DNA from: Parasporobacterium sp.
GTDB taxonomy: Bacteria; Bacillota; Clostridia; Lachnospirales; Lachnospiraceae
Assembly (NCBI GenBank): GCA_017459985.1
Contig: JAFUBX010000010.1
Location: 1 to 64,000 of the forward strand
DNA length: 64,000 bases
Reading direction: 5' to 3'
Shown in pieces: positions 1 through 8,357 of the stretch (its first letter is position 1; every line of letters begins with the position of its first letter). The notes below the pieces were generated by a model. It was given only the letters and a program-made list of their open reading frames with translations. It was not told the origin of the DNA and made no database searches. Both the position numbers and the translations under genes were made by a program.

Positions 1-1
1 T

Positions 2-1048
2 GATACCGTGGACTCCTTCTTCCAGATCAAATCCGGCGCAGCCAATACGGGCTTTTCCAACGTCACGCTGGACAACTGCAGGGTGAACTTCTCCGGCACC
101 TCCACCCGTTCAGACCGGGGCATCCTGGTGGAACTGATCGAGTCGGATGACGCTGGCAACCCGGGTATCCTGACCTATACGATCAATGATCATCCGGAAG
201 ATGCTGTCGCAACCAACAGCGATATCAATGATTCCACCGCGACCCTGAAGAACGGAAGCTACAAGGGTGATATCTATAACTGCATTTACAATTACAGACA
301 GGCCCTCAATGTGACCCTGGAAAATGCGGAGCTGGAGGGTGTGGTATCTTCCTCCACCGCCATCCATGTGGACCTGGACGGCAAGGTAGTTCCGAACGGA
401 ACCGTTCTGAATGCTTACATGGGATCCAAAGAATACAACCATGCAAATTATGCCGCAGAGAAGGGCGGATTTGACGGTGACTGCAAGATCATCGGCCGGT
501 TCCGCCACACCATTTCCCCGCTGCTCAATAACCCGGTCAACCTGACGCTGAAGAACTCCAGATGGGTGGCAGCAGGCGACGGATATGTGACGATCCTGAA
601 GGCAGATCAGCTGACCGATATCACGGCAGAATCTCCGGTTACGATCACGGTGAAGGCTCTCATCATCGGCGATAAGACCTATGAAGACGGCACCTACACT
701 GAAGGCAATGTGACCTTTGTGGTGGATTCCACAGAGATCGAAGTGATTGACAACGGAATCTGTGATGCCGGACAGACCTACGGCAATGTCAAATATGCTT
801 TCATCGCCAGAACCGCGGACGGCGCATTTGATTCCAAAGCCCTGACGGTCAAGAGACAGAACTATGTCGACGGAAATCTGTATTACAAGCTGATCCCTGC
901 AGAGGGCGTGAAGATCGTCTCCTGTGAGGCAAAGGACAGCCGGGTTGAGAAAAACACCGCCGGCGGCGAGCTCGCTATTTACGATTATGTGCTCTGCCCG
1001 GAGGGACAGACGACTCAGATGTCCCTGGAGATCGTTGTAGAGAAGTAA
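2..1048 (+). CDS. C-terminal part of a beta-rich surface or secreted protein (5' end outside window)
   Basis: The reading frame is open from the left edge to a TAA at 1046-1048, so the start and any signal peptide lie upstream of the window. The visible 348 or so residues are rich in Thr, Asn, Asp, Gly and Val. They contain repeated short strands of the type 'NVTLDNCRVNF', 'ATLKNGSYKGD', 'NVTLENAELEG' and 'NLTLKNSRWV', about 20-60 residues apart, as expected for a right-handed beta-helix. The last 100 or so residues look like a separate beta-sandwich domain. No LPXTG motif or membrane anchor is seen at the C terminus, so attachment would have to come from the missing part. I infer an extracellular adhesin-like or carbohydrate-related protein; no specific family is recognised. 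Confidence 0.7.
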   Translation, partial: DTVDSFFQIKSGAANTGFSNVTLDNCRVNFSGTSTRSDRGILVELIESDDAGNPGILTYTINDHPEDAVATNSDINDSTATLKNGSYKGDIYNCIYNYRQALNVTLENAELEGVVSSSTAIHVDLDGKVVPNGTVLNAYMGSKEYNHANYAAEKGGFDGDCKIIGRFRHTISPLLNNPVNLTLKNSRWVAAGDGYVTILKADQLTDITAESPVTITVKALIIGDKTYEDGTYTEGNVTFVVDSTEIEVIDNGICDAGQTYGNVKYAFIARTADGAFDSKALTVKRQNYVDGNLYYKLIPAEGVKIVSCEAKDSRVEKNTAGGELAIYDYVLCPEGQTTQMSLEIVVEK

Positions 1049-1083
1049 TTCCAGTCAATTTTACAGCAAGGAAGTAACGGCTT

Positions 1084-2013
1084 ATGAATTACAAACGAAT
1101 TCTGACAATCCAGGATGTTTCCTGTGTGGGGCAGTGCTCCGGCACAGTGGCGCTTCCGATCATTTCCGCCTGCGGGCATGAATGCTGTCTGATTCCATCG
1201 GCAGTGCTTTCGACTCACACCGGCGGATTTACCGGGTATACCTTCTGCGATCTGACGGAGGAGATTCCGAAGATCCATCAGCACTGGAAGGAGGAGAATA
1301 TCCGGTTTGACTGCATCTATACCGGGTATCTGGGCAGTGTTGCGCAGATCCGGTATGTCGCGGCCATGTTCGATGACCTGCTGGGGCTGGGAGGCGTGAA
1401 GATCGTGGATCCGGCCATGGCGGATAACGGGAAGCTGTATTACGGATTTGACGAAGACTATGTAACGGCCATGGGCCTTCTGTGCGCGGAAGCGGATATC
1501 ATTCTTCCCAATATTACGGAAGCCTGCTTTATCACCGGGACCGAGTACCGGGAGCATTATGATCAGGCCTATGTTATGGATCTGGTTTCCAAACTGGATG
1601 AGAAGGGCTGCAAGTGCATTATTCTTACGGGGGTCTCCTATGAAGAGGACACCACCGGGGTTCTGATCTATGAGAGCGGATTTTATTCTTATTATCAGCA
1701 CGAGAAGATCACCCAGGGATGCCATGGGACCGGCGACGTCTATGCGTCGGCATTTACCGGGGCCCTGCTGCAGAATAAAGGCGCCGTGGAGGCAGCCTGC
1801 ATTGCGGCTGATTATACGGTGGAATGCATCCGCGCGACCAATCAGGCAAATGAAGAACAGAAAAGCCGCCTTGCCTCCCGGGTACAGGGCAAAGGGCCTC
1901 AGTATGCGGGGGATATCCAGGTTGCCGGAAAGGAAGGTCACTGGTACGGTGTGGAATTTGAACGCCGGATCCCGTATCTTATCGAGCGTCTGAATCAGAG
2001 GCCGGGACAGTAG
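1084..2013 (+). CDS. pdxY: Pyridoxamine/pyridoxal kinase, ribokinase superfamily
   Basis: A 309-residue protein of the PdxK/PdxY branch of the ribokinase fold, which phosphorylates B6 vitamers with ATP in pyridoxal phosphate salvage. The N terminus 'MNYKRILTIQDVSCVGQCS' matches the family start. The C-terminal part carries 'GCHGTGDVYASAFTGAL' (about residues 217-233), the anion-hole and catalytic Asp motif of ribokinase-type kinases. 'THTGGFTGY' in the N-terminal third fits the substrate-binding region. ATG at 1084 gives a normal family length. The 3' end overlaps the convergent gene at 1979-2683 by 35 bp. The gene stands alone on its strand, with only 35 bp to the preceding surface-protein gene. 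PdxY and PdxK cannot be told apart by eye, but the family is clear. Confidence 0.88.
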   Translation: MNYKRILTIQDVSCVGQCSGTVALPIISACGHECCLIPSAVLSTHTGGFTGYTFCDLTEEIPKIHQHWKEENIRFDCIYTGYLGSVAQIRYVAAMFDDLLGLGGVKIVDPAMADNGKLYYGFDEDYVTAMGLLCAEADIILPNITEACFITGTEYREHYDQAYVMDLVSKLDEKGCKCIILTGVSYEEDTTGVLIYESGFYSYYQHEKITQGCHGTGDVYASAFTGALLQNKGAVEAACIAADYTVECIRATNQANEEQKSRLASRVQGKGPQYAGDIQVAGKEGHWYGVEFERRIPYLIERLNQRPGQ

Positions 2014-2683
2014 CGGCCAGATCTTCCATTGTGTTGATATTCCGAAAGGATGTTTCGAAATCCAGCCCGAGAAAGCACGGGCTGGATTTTTTCAGTTCCT
2101 CGGGGGTGACAAACAGGATCCTCTCTTTGCCGATTGCCCGGAAAGGGCTGCGGATGCCTGCCTCCGACGCAGACTTCAAAAGTCCGTATGCAAAGCGGTG
2201 GTATGCGGCGGCACAGGGCTCCGGATGTTCCGGATGAAGTGCCAGCATGACGGCGCAGGGCTTTGGCGATGCGGGGGGCTCCTGCCGGATCGTTTTCAGA
2301 AGAGATTCCAGACAGGACAGCACCTGCATGTCAGCATCCGGAAGATCCACGGCAACTGCGGCGAAAGAGTCCAGGCCGGTTTCTTCGAATACAGACATCA
2401 GACCGCCGGCGGGCCCCAGGCTGTCGTAATGATCGGGGATGATCTCCGGCAGGGGTCTCCCTTCCGGCCTTTCCGGCTGGGCCAGGAACTGCCGGATCTG
2501 CTGTGCATGCGCCGCGGAGCCGGCGGAGATCAGGATCCGGTCGAAATAAGGCACAGCCTTCCGGATCAGGTGTTCCAGAAAGGAACTGCCCTGATAATCA
2601 AGGAAGACTTTATCGGTGCCCATCCGGCGGCTTTTTCCGCCGGCCAGGATCACAAGCGCGTTGGAACCGGGTTCCGGATACAT
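1979..2683 (-). CDS. mobA: Molybdenum cofactor guanylyltransferase-like NTP transferase
   Basis: The 234-residue protein begins 'MYPEPGSNALVILAGGKSRRMGTDK'. The signature LAGGxSRRMGxDK is the nucleotide-binding loop of MobA and related sugar-phosphate nucleotidyltransferases. A further family feature is 'GPAGGLMSVFE' followed by 'AVAVDLPDAD', equivalent to the 'GPLxGL...CDxP' segment; the usual Cys-Asp is replaced here by Val-Asp. I chose the ATG at 2683 over the in-frame ATG at 2701 because AAAGGGGA lies just upstream of it. The known MobA reaction attaches GMP to molybdopterin. No other molybdenum cofactor gene is nearby, so a different nucleotidyltransferase substrate is possible. The last 35 bp overlap the convergent pdxY. 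Confidence 0.78.
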   Translation of the reverse strand: MYPEPGSNALVILAGGKSRRMGTDKVFLDYQGSSFLEHLIRKAVPYFDRILISAGSAAHAQQIRQFLAQPERPEGRPLPEIIPDHYDSLGPAGGLMSVFEETGLDSFAAVAVDLPDADMQVLSCLESLLKTIRQEPPASPKPCAVMLALHPEHPEPCAAAYHRFAYGLLKSASEAGIRSPFRAIGKERILFVTPEELKKSSPCFLGLDFETSFRNINTMEDLAATVPASDSDAR

Positions 2684-2755
2684 GCGAAAATCCCCTTTCA
2701 TTTTGGTATCATTGTATCCCGCAGCAGACAGATTCGCAAATATATTTTAAACAAG

Positions 2756-2784
2756 TTGAGTCAGAACGGATTTTATGTTATTCT
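2756..2784 (+). promoter_or_regulatory. Sigma-A type promoter of the envelope operon
   Basis: TTGAGT (2756-2761) and TATTCT (2779-2784) are separated by exactly 17 bp and lie 42 bp before the ATG of the PIG-L gene, in the divergent gap between it and mobA. Read from sequence only. Confidence 0.55.
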
Positions 2785-2825
2785 ATAACACTACGATTAA
2801 CAGAAACGATAAGAATAGGAGTTTC

Positions 2826-4589
2826 ATGATAATGAAGAACATCCGGTTATTGATAAAGAAAGCCTGCTGTCTGCTGACGATGTCCTGCATGGCATCCGCG
2901 CTGATGTTTGTTTCCGGGCTTGGTTTGGGGAGTGTTCAGGCGGCCCAGCTGAGCCTGTCCTTCAGCAGCACAGACGGCAGCGCCTGCAGTGATATTTCCG
3001 ACGGGGACTATTTCACAACGGAATATTTTGATCCGGGAACCCAGATCACCATTTCCTCCGGGACCCCGATCGACAGTCTGTATGTTGTCTGGGAGAACCT
3101 GCCCGGCAGCTGGACGCTGAAGATCAACGGGAAGAGCTATACCTACGGGACGGAGGGGTTCCTCCACGAGTTTGTGCGGATGCCCCAGGATGCCGGCACT
3201 GTGACCAGCGTCACCCTGGAGGTGGAGAACGAACGGATCACGATTGCGGATATTTACGCATTTTCCGTGGGGGAACTGCCGGAGTTCGTCCAGACCTGGG
3301 AGGAACCCTATGAGAAGGCGGACGTCCTTCTGATCTCCACCCATGCGGATGATGAGGTGCTCTTTTTCGGCGGGATCATTCCCAATTATACGGACAGAGG
3401 GGATGTCCGGGTGCAGGTGGCTTATTTTACCGACCAGTTTCTGACAGAACCATACAGAAATCATGAGATCCTGAACGGTCTCTGGAAGATGGGCGTGGAT
3501 CACTATCCGCAGCTGGGTGAGTTCTACGATTATTATTCGGAATCCATCGAGGAGGCGCAGGATCAGTATAATTATGACAGCGGTCTGGAGTATATCGTGC
3601 GGACGATCCGCAGATTCAAACCCCAGGTTGTGATCGGACAGGATCCGGAGAACGGGGAGTACGGACATGGCGGCCATATCTGGTGCGCCTCCCTGATCCG
3701 GGACGCCCTGGAGATTACAGGCAATGCGGAGCGGTATACGGATTCCGCCCAGAGGTTCGGGACCTGGGATGTTCCGAAGACCTATTTCCACCTCTATCCG
3801 GAAAACGGCATCGAGCTGGATGCCAGAACGGCGCTGGCCAGCTTCGGGGGAAAGACAGAACTTGAAGTTGCCAAAGAGGCATATCTGGAGCATCAGTCCC
3901 AGCAGTGGTGCTGGTTCTATGTGTCGGACGGATATGATGAGGAAGGCAATCCGGACGGATACGAGTACAGCTGTACCAAATACGGATTATATAAGAGCCT
4001 GGTGGGGGCGGATACCCAGGGAAATGATATTCTTGAGAATATCGTAACCTACGACGCCCAGGAGAGAAAGGCGGCGGAGGAGGAGTCCAAAGCCCGGGAG
4101 GCAGCGCTGGCAGCAGCGGAGAAAGAGCAGCCGGCACCCGCATCCGAAGAGACGCCTTCCGCCCAGAGCGTTCTGGATGAGAATGTGACGACCGCGGTGC
4201 CAGGAGGAAAGAATACAACCATTCTGACGATTCTGATCATCATCGCCGTGATCCTTGCGATCATCATTATCTGGATTCTGGTTGTATCCAGATCCCGCGC
4301 GAAGCTCAGAAAGGAAGAACAGCGGCTGGAGAAGAGCCGGAGAGATGCGGAAGCCAGAGCCCGGGGCAGATACCGGACCACGGTGAACCGGAATCCATCC
4401 GCGTACCGGACGGTCAATACTCCGAACCGGGGACAGACCTATCGTTCCCAGAGTCCGGTGAACTCTTCGGCAAGGACCGGATCCGCGGCAGGCAGAACGG
4501 CCTCCGGCAGCAGCGTGCGCCGCAGCTCCAACGGTTCCTACAGCCAGAGGACAACAAGAAATGATTCGGGCAGCGGTTACAGAAGATAG
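2826..4589 (+). CDS. PIG-L family deacetylase with C-terminal membrane anchor
   Basis: ATG at 2826 follows AGGAGTTT. The protein has 587 residues. Residues 1-40 form a signal peptide or anchor ('LTMSCMASALMFVSGLGLG...VQA'). A beta-rich domain follows. The LmbE/PIG-L core begins at 'KADVLLISTHADDEVLFFGG', where AHPDDE is seen as THADDE. 'YGHGGHIWCASLIRDAL' (about residue 280) supplies the second zinc-binding His motif. Family members remove acetyl groups from N-acetylglucosaminyl or related substrates. Near residue 475 there is one transmembrane helix ('TILTILIIIAVILAIIIIWIL'), then a basic Arg/Ser/Tyr-rich tail. The protein is therefore probably displayed on the outer face of the membrane. 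It is first in an apparent operon with GT2-GtrA and CapA-like genes, suggesting modification of a surface glycopolymer. The substrate is unknown. Confidence 0.82.
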   Translation: MIMKNIRLLIKKACCLLTMSCMASALMFVSGLGLGSVQAAQLSLSFSSTDGSACSDISDGDYFTTEYFDPGTQITISSGTPIDSLYVVWENLPGSWTLKINGKSYTYGTEGFLHEFVRMPQDAGTVTSVTLEVENERITIADIYAFSVGELPEFVQTWEEPYEKADVLLISTHADDEVLFFGGIIPNYTDRGDVRVQVAYFTDQFLTEPYRNHEILNGLWKMGVDHYPQLGEFYDYYSESIEEAQDQYNYDSGLEYIVRTIRRFKPQVVIGQDPENGEYGHGGHIWCASLIRDALEITGNAERYTDSAQRFGTWDVPKTYFHLYPENGIELDARTALASFGGKTELEVAKEAYLEHQSQQWCWFYVSDGYDEEGNPDGYEYSCTKYGLYKSLVGADTQGNDILENIVTYDAQERKAAEEESKAREAALAAAEKEQPAPASEETPSAQSVLDENVTTAVPGGKNTTILTILIIIAVILAIIIIWILVVSRSRAKLRKEEQRLEKSRRDAEARARGRYRTTVNRNPSAYRTVNTPNRGQTYRSQSPVNSSARTGSAAGRTASGSSVRRSSNGSYSQRTTRNDSGSGYRR

Positions 4590-4610
4590 GATAAAGGAAC
4601 TCATACAACT

Positions 4611-5690
4611 ATGAATTATGCAATTGTAATCCCGACACTGAATCCGGATGAGAAAATGACGGATTTTGTGGATGTCCTGGTTCAGGCGGGTTTTCGCAAT
4701 ATTATTCTGGTCAATGACGGCAGCTCTGAAGAAACCGTCCGGTATTTTGACGAGGCTGCCAGACATCCGGAAGTCACAGTCCTGACGCATGAGGTGAACC
4801 GGGGCAAGGGCGCGGGCCTGAAGACTGCATTCCGGTACCTGGCCTCCCGGCTCGGGGAAATCGACGCGGCGGTGACAGCGGATGCGGATGGACAACATAC
4901 GGTGGATTCCATTACCCGGTGCACCAATGCCTTTGAGCAGCATCCGGGCAATGTGATTTTCGGCGGCCGGGAGTTTTCGGATAAGAATATTCCCTTCCGA
5001 AGCCGTTTCGGCAACAAGGTCTCCAGTGTTGTTTACCGGTTTTCCTGCGGGATCCGGCTGAATGATACCCAGACGGGCCTCCGGGTGATCCCGGCGGAGT
5101 ATTTTGAAAAATTCTCGACCCTCAAAGGGGATCGTTACGAATATGAAACTCAGATGATCATCGCCGTTAAGGAACTGCAGATTCCCTATCAGGAAGTGCC
5201 GATTGAGACGATCTATATCAATGAGAATGAGTCCTCACATTTCAATCCGCTGAAGGACTCCGCCAGGATCTACAAGATCGTGCTTGCGTATTTCTTTAAA
5301 TTCATGGCGAGTTCCCTGTTCAGCTGGGTGGTGGATATCGGGATCTATGCGCTGGTCATGGCAATATTCCGGGATGTATGGAATCCCACGACCTGCCATC
5401 TGATCGCCACGATCGCCTCCCGGGTCATTTCTTCGATCGTAAATTATATCCTGAACCGCAAGGTCGTTTTCAAGGCAGTGGACAATGTCCGGAAAACAGC
5501 GGTCAGATATTATATTCTTGCGGCCTGCCAGATGCTGATCTCCTTCCTGCTGGTGGATCTGCTGGCCGGAAAGCTGCTGAAGGTCACGGGAATCCTGGAT
5601 GTGGTGATCAAATGTGTGGTGGATGGCTGCCTGTTTATTTTCAGCTACGGCATTCAGCGCAAATGGGTATTTAAGAATAAAAGGATCTGA
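4611..5690 (+). CDS. Glycosyltransferase family 2 fused to GtrA-like membrane domain
   Basis: Two domains in 359 residues. The N-terminal 220 residues are a GT-A glycosyltransferase: 'YAIVIPTLNPDEKMTDFV', 'ILVNDGSSEETV', 'TADADGQH' (metal-binding D-x-D region) and 'NDTQTGLRVIP', typical of DPM1/GtrB-like enzymes. They transfer sugars from nucleotide donors to lipid carriers. From about residue 225 there are four hydrophobic helices ('KFMASSLFSWVVDIGIYALVM', 'IASRVISSIVNYILNRKVVF') matching GtrA, thought to move lipid-linked sugar across the membrane. The fusion couples synthesis and flipping. It lies 21 bp after the PIG-L gene and 8 bp before the CapA-like gene. I infer a role in decorating a cell-wall or capsule polymer. 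Confidence 0.88.
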   Translation: MNYAIVIPTLNPDEKMTDFVDVLVQAGFRNIILVNDGSSEETVRYFDEAARHPEVTVLTHEVNRGKGAGLKTAFRYLASRLGEIDAAVTADADGQHTVDSITRCTNAFEQHPGNVIFGGREFSDKNIPFRSRFGNKVSSVVYRFSCGIRLNDTQTGLRVIPAEYFEKFSTLKGDRYEYETQMIIAVKELQIPYQEVPIETIYINENESSHFNPLKDSARIYKIVLAYFFKFMASSLFSWVVDIGIYALVMAIFRDVWNPTTCHLIATIASRVISSIVNYILNRKVVFKAVDNVRKTAVRYYILAACQMLISFLLVDLLAGKLLKVTGILDVVIKCVVDGCLFIFSYGIQRKWVFKNKRI

Positions 5691-5698
5691 AAATAACG

Positions 5699-7186
5699 AT
5701 GTCACAGCGTACACCTAAACGTTCTTATACGAATGAGGAAATCAGAAGAGCTCCTGCGTCCGGCCGCAGCTCCGCTTCGCGTTCTGCATATGATTCCGGT
5801 CCGCGTCCGGAACGGTATTCCGGGCAGCCCCGCTCTCCGCAGCAGTCCCGCTCCGGGACATATCAGGAGAGAGTCTCCCGCCAGCCGTCCCGCAGCAGAC
5901 GGCGCAGGAAGAAAAAGGGCACCGGGAAACTGGTGGCCCTGCTGATCGTTCTTGTACTGCTGGCCTGCGGGGTAGTCTTCGTTTTGAAGTCCGGGATCCT
6001 GCAGCCCGGGGATACGGTGGAGGAGTTCTTTGCGGAAAAACCGCTGCCGAAGGCGCCTCAGGTGGTGAAGACCGCGACGGTGGGAACGACAGGAGATATT
6101 ATTCTTCATGTGCCGATCCTTGAAGCCCATCAGACGGGTGAAGGAGAGTATGACTTCACTTATGTCTTTTCCAACGTGGCAGAGGTATATCAGCAATCTG
6201 ATCTGATGATCGCGAATCTGGAAGTTACACTGGGCGGCCCGGAATCGGGAGAGTACAGCGGCTATCCGGGATTCAACAGTCCGGACGCCATTGCCGCGGC
6301 TCTCAAAAATGCCGGGGTAGATCTGTGTCTTACAGCCAACAATCATTCCAACGATACCGGATATTACGGCATGATGCGTACCCTGGAGGTCCTGGATGAA
6401 TATGGTCTGGAGCATCTGGGAAGCCGGGAAACAACGGATGAGCATTATCTGATGACAAAGAATATCAACGGGATCCGGCTGGGCATGCTGTGCTATACTT
6501 ATGATACCCGGGAATATACCGAGGGGGAGAAGTCGCTGAATTTTAACTATCTCAGCGATGAAGGCGTTCAGAAGATTGCCACCTTCAATTATGAATACCT
6601 GGATGAGTTTTATGCAGATGTGCAGGAACAGCTCGACTATATGGATATGCTGAATGTGGATTCCCGGATCATTTTCATGCACTGGGGCACGGAATACCAG
6701 GACGAACCGAATGAGCTGCAGCGATCGATCGCCCAGCGGCTGTGCGATATGGGATTTGATGTGATCATCGGAGGACATCCCCATGTGATCCAGGAGTTTG
6801 AAACTCTGACCTCCGGAAATGGGCATGAAGCGATTTGTCTGTATTCCATGGGCAACGAGTTGTCCAATCAGCGGGCGGACATCATGGATGAGGACGGGAA
6901 CCGGGGATATACGGAAGACGGTCTCGTGATCCAGGTGATCTTCGAGAAATTCAACAATGGCAGGACCAAGGTGGGCGGTGTCAATATTATTCCCACCTGG
7001 GTGGAACTGGATTATACAGGGTATCAGATCATCGGGCTGGACGGTACAGACCCCTGGAGCTGGGGCGCAGGAAATACCGACGCTGCCATCGCCTCCTATA
7101 ACAGGACCCTGGGCCGGATCGGCGGTGACTATATCGCCTATCGCGCCCGGAAAAACCAGAGTGCTGTGGTGGAATATATCGAGTGA
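5699..7186 (+). CDS. CapA family protein, membrane-anchored metallophosphatase-like
   Basis: The 495-residue protein starts with about 75 basic, Ser/Arg/Pro-rich cytoplasmic residues, then one transmembrane segment ('KLVALLIVLVLLACGVVFVL'). The CapA/PgsA domain follows on the outside: 'TVGTTGDIILHVPILEAH', 'LMIANLEVTLGG', 'DLCLTANNHSNDTGYYGM', 'IIFMHWGTEYQ' and 'DVIIGGHPHVIQEFE'. These Asp, Asn and His motifs are the metal-binding set of the calcineurin-like fold. The family is known from poly-gamma-glutamate capsule synthesis, but no CapB or CapC gene is near, so this is probably a CapA-like surface enzyme. It is last in the three-gene envelope operon and is followed by a terminator. Confidence 0.85.
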   Translation: MSQRTPKRSYTNEEIRRAPASGRSSASRSAYDSGPRPERYSGQPRSPQQSRSGTYQERVSRQPSRSRRRRKKKGTGKLVALLIVLVLLACGVVFVLKSGILQPGDTVEEFFAEKPLPKAPQVVKTATVGTTGDIILHVPILEAHQTGEGEYDFTYVFSNVAEVYQQSDLMIANLEVTLGGPESGEYSGYPGFNSPDAIAAALKNAGVDLCLTANNHSNDTGYYGMMRTLEVLDEYGLEHLGSRETTDEHYLMTKNINGIRLGMLCYTYDTREYTEGEKSLNFNYLSDEGVQKIATFNYEYLDEFYADVQEQLDYMDMLNVDSRIIFMHWGTEYQDEPNELQRSIAQRLCDMGFDVIIGGHPHVIQEFETLTSGNGHEAICLYSMGNELSNQRADIMDEDGNRGYTEDGLVIQVIFEKFNNGRTKVGGVNIIPTWVELDYTGYQIIGLDGTDPWSWGAGNTDAAIASYNRTLGRIGGDYIAYRARKNQSAVVEYIE

Positions 7187-7192
7187 CCTTCT

Positions 7193-7239
7193 GAAGTCAT
7201 GCAGAATCTGAATTATCGATTTCCGCATGACTTTTTTTG
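7193..7239 (+). terminator. Rho-independent terminator after the envelope operon
   Basis: AAGTCATGC and GCATGACTT form a 9-bp perfect stem, followed by a run of T (7231-7238). It starts 7 bp after the CapA-like stop codon. Confidence 0.8.
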
Positions 7240-7263
7240 GCGCTTCTACACCCTGGGTGGGTG
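7240..7263 (+). repeat. Left arm of 24-bp inverted repeat
   Basis: It contains CACCCTGGGTGGGTG preceded by GCGCTTCTA. The complementary arm is at 8126-8149 and differs by one base. The arms enclose about 860 bp without genes. Confidence 0.75.
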
Positions 7264-7669
7264 CCTTCCTGCTCCGGGCGATGCAGCAATCCGCGTCCAT
7301 GAATGGAATTTGGGATGCATATACACTTGTACTGCAGTCGATCCCATGACAGACTCCCTCCTGCATCTTCTACAGAAAAACCGGGATATGAGAGCACTTT
7401 TCTTTGTTCGTAAATCCAGGTTATTCCCTGTACGTTGCATTTTTGCTACGCACAGGAGAAAAATTAAAAATGAGAACAAAATCTGCTACGCAAACAGTGG
7501 AAGTGCCATTTTGAGAACATTTAATACGCATCTCAAATCCGGAATTTGCTGTGGAAGATGCATTTGCCGGAGTTTTCTAAAATAATTCCTGATTTTCGAC
7601 TCTTTTATGAGAAAATGCATCTTGGCTACGTTGGAATCCCGGGGCTTCAGCGGACAGTGGAAGGTCGGG

Positions 7670-7779
7670 TATGGAGTTTACAGGATTATTCTGAAATTAC
7701 CTTCCGGATTTCCGGTGATTTGCCCGGAAAACGGAAGGTATAGTATGGAATTTATAAGCTTCTTCTGAATTTACCTTCC
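7670..7779 (+). repeat. 36-bp direct repeat pair separated by a hairpin
   Basis: Copies at 7670-7705 and 7744-7779 share TATGGA..TTTA, TTCTGAA and TTACCTTCC with a few substitutions. Between and overlapping them, ACCTTCCG (7699-7706) pairs with CGGAAGGT (7732-7739), with further TTTCCGG/CCGGAAA pairing inside. Confidence 0.65.
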
Positions 7780-7863
7780 AAAATATTTTTCCCTGCATCG
7801 CCAGACAGCGGCAGTTGCAAACAGCTTGATCCGAATCTCCGCTATTACAAAAATCGGTTGTTT

Positions 7864-8051
7864 TGAGGATGTCAGATATCCTCATACGAAGGTTCTTCGT
7901 AAAATGAGACAGCCGACTATATCCTCAGATCTGCTACCTAAGATATCTGAGGATGTTTTTTATTCTCAATCGGGGCAAGCTAACATTCTGAGGATATCTA
8001 GCGTTATCTCAACTTTTTGAATTTTCATATAAAGGATATTCACTATCCTCA
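7864..8051. repeat. Cluster of TGAGGAT hairpins
   Basis: TGAGGAT or ATCCTCA occurs at 7864, 7878, 7921, 7948, 7989 and 8045. Pairs form hairpins at 7864-7884, 7921-7954 (10-bp perfect stem followed by GTTTTTTA, so a possible terminator) and 8033-8049. ACGAA/TTCGT pairs at 7886-7900. Confidence 0.65.
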
Positions 8052-8125
8052 AAAGAGGCATTTGGAATATATGAGATATCCGGCGCAATCTAAAGGGATT
8101 TCCGGCGTAGATTGCGGAAGATGAT

Positions 8126-8149
8126 CACCCACCCAGGGTGCAGAAGCGC
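8126..8149 (-). repeat. Right arm of 24-bp inverted repeat
   Basis: Complement of 7240-7263 with one mismatch. CTTCCACTGTCC 45 bp further right (8195-8206) is the complement of 7652-7663. Confidence 0.75.
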
Positions 8150-8357
8150 TCAATTTTTCGTCAGCCCCTGTCAAAAACGTCGAGCATTGCGATACTTCCA
8201 CTGTCCAGGGTGCCGAATTCAGGAGAAATTCATGAGAAACCGTGAAAATGACGGAATTTTCCGAAAAATTATTAAAAAAGTATTGCATATTTATAAAAAA
8301 TGAGTTACAAACTTATTAATTAATATATCGTATTATGCAATACAGGAGGTTACGGAA

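Larger units (their letters stand above)
7240..8357. other. 1.1-kb gene-free region rich in inverted and direct repeats
   Basis: No open frame here has a good ribosome-binding site or a protein-like composition. The stretch instead holds layered repeats. A 24-bp inverted pair with one mismatch lies at 7240-7263 and 8126-8149. A 12-bp inverted pair lies at 7652-7663 and 8195-8206. A 36-bp imperfect direct repeat lies at 7670-7705 and 7744-7779. A long hairpin lies at 7699-7739. At least six copies of TGAGGAT or its complement lie between 7864 and 8051. I infer the remains of, or a non-autonomous form of, a mobile element, or a set of RNA hairpins. Confidence 0.6.

Noticed and set aside
1979-2013. 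35-bp overlap of pdxY and mobA considered as a sign of a frameshift
   Set aside because: Both proteins have normal family length and intact C-terminal motifs; convergent overlap is acceptable.
5702-7366. Minus-strand frame of over 550 codons across the CapA-like gene
   Set aside because: Shadow of the coding strand; no domain motifs, and the plus-strand gene explains the codon pattern.
7199-7585. 128-codon frame after the CapA-like gene
   Set aside because: It begins inside the terminator stem and crosses the inverted-repeat arm; the product looks random.
8112-8303. 63-codon frame at the right end of the repeat-rich gap
   Set aside because: It overlaps the right inverted-repeat arm, has no ribosome-binding site and is not protein-like.
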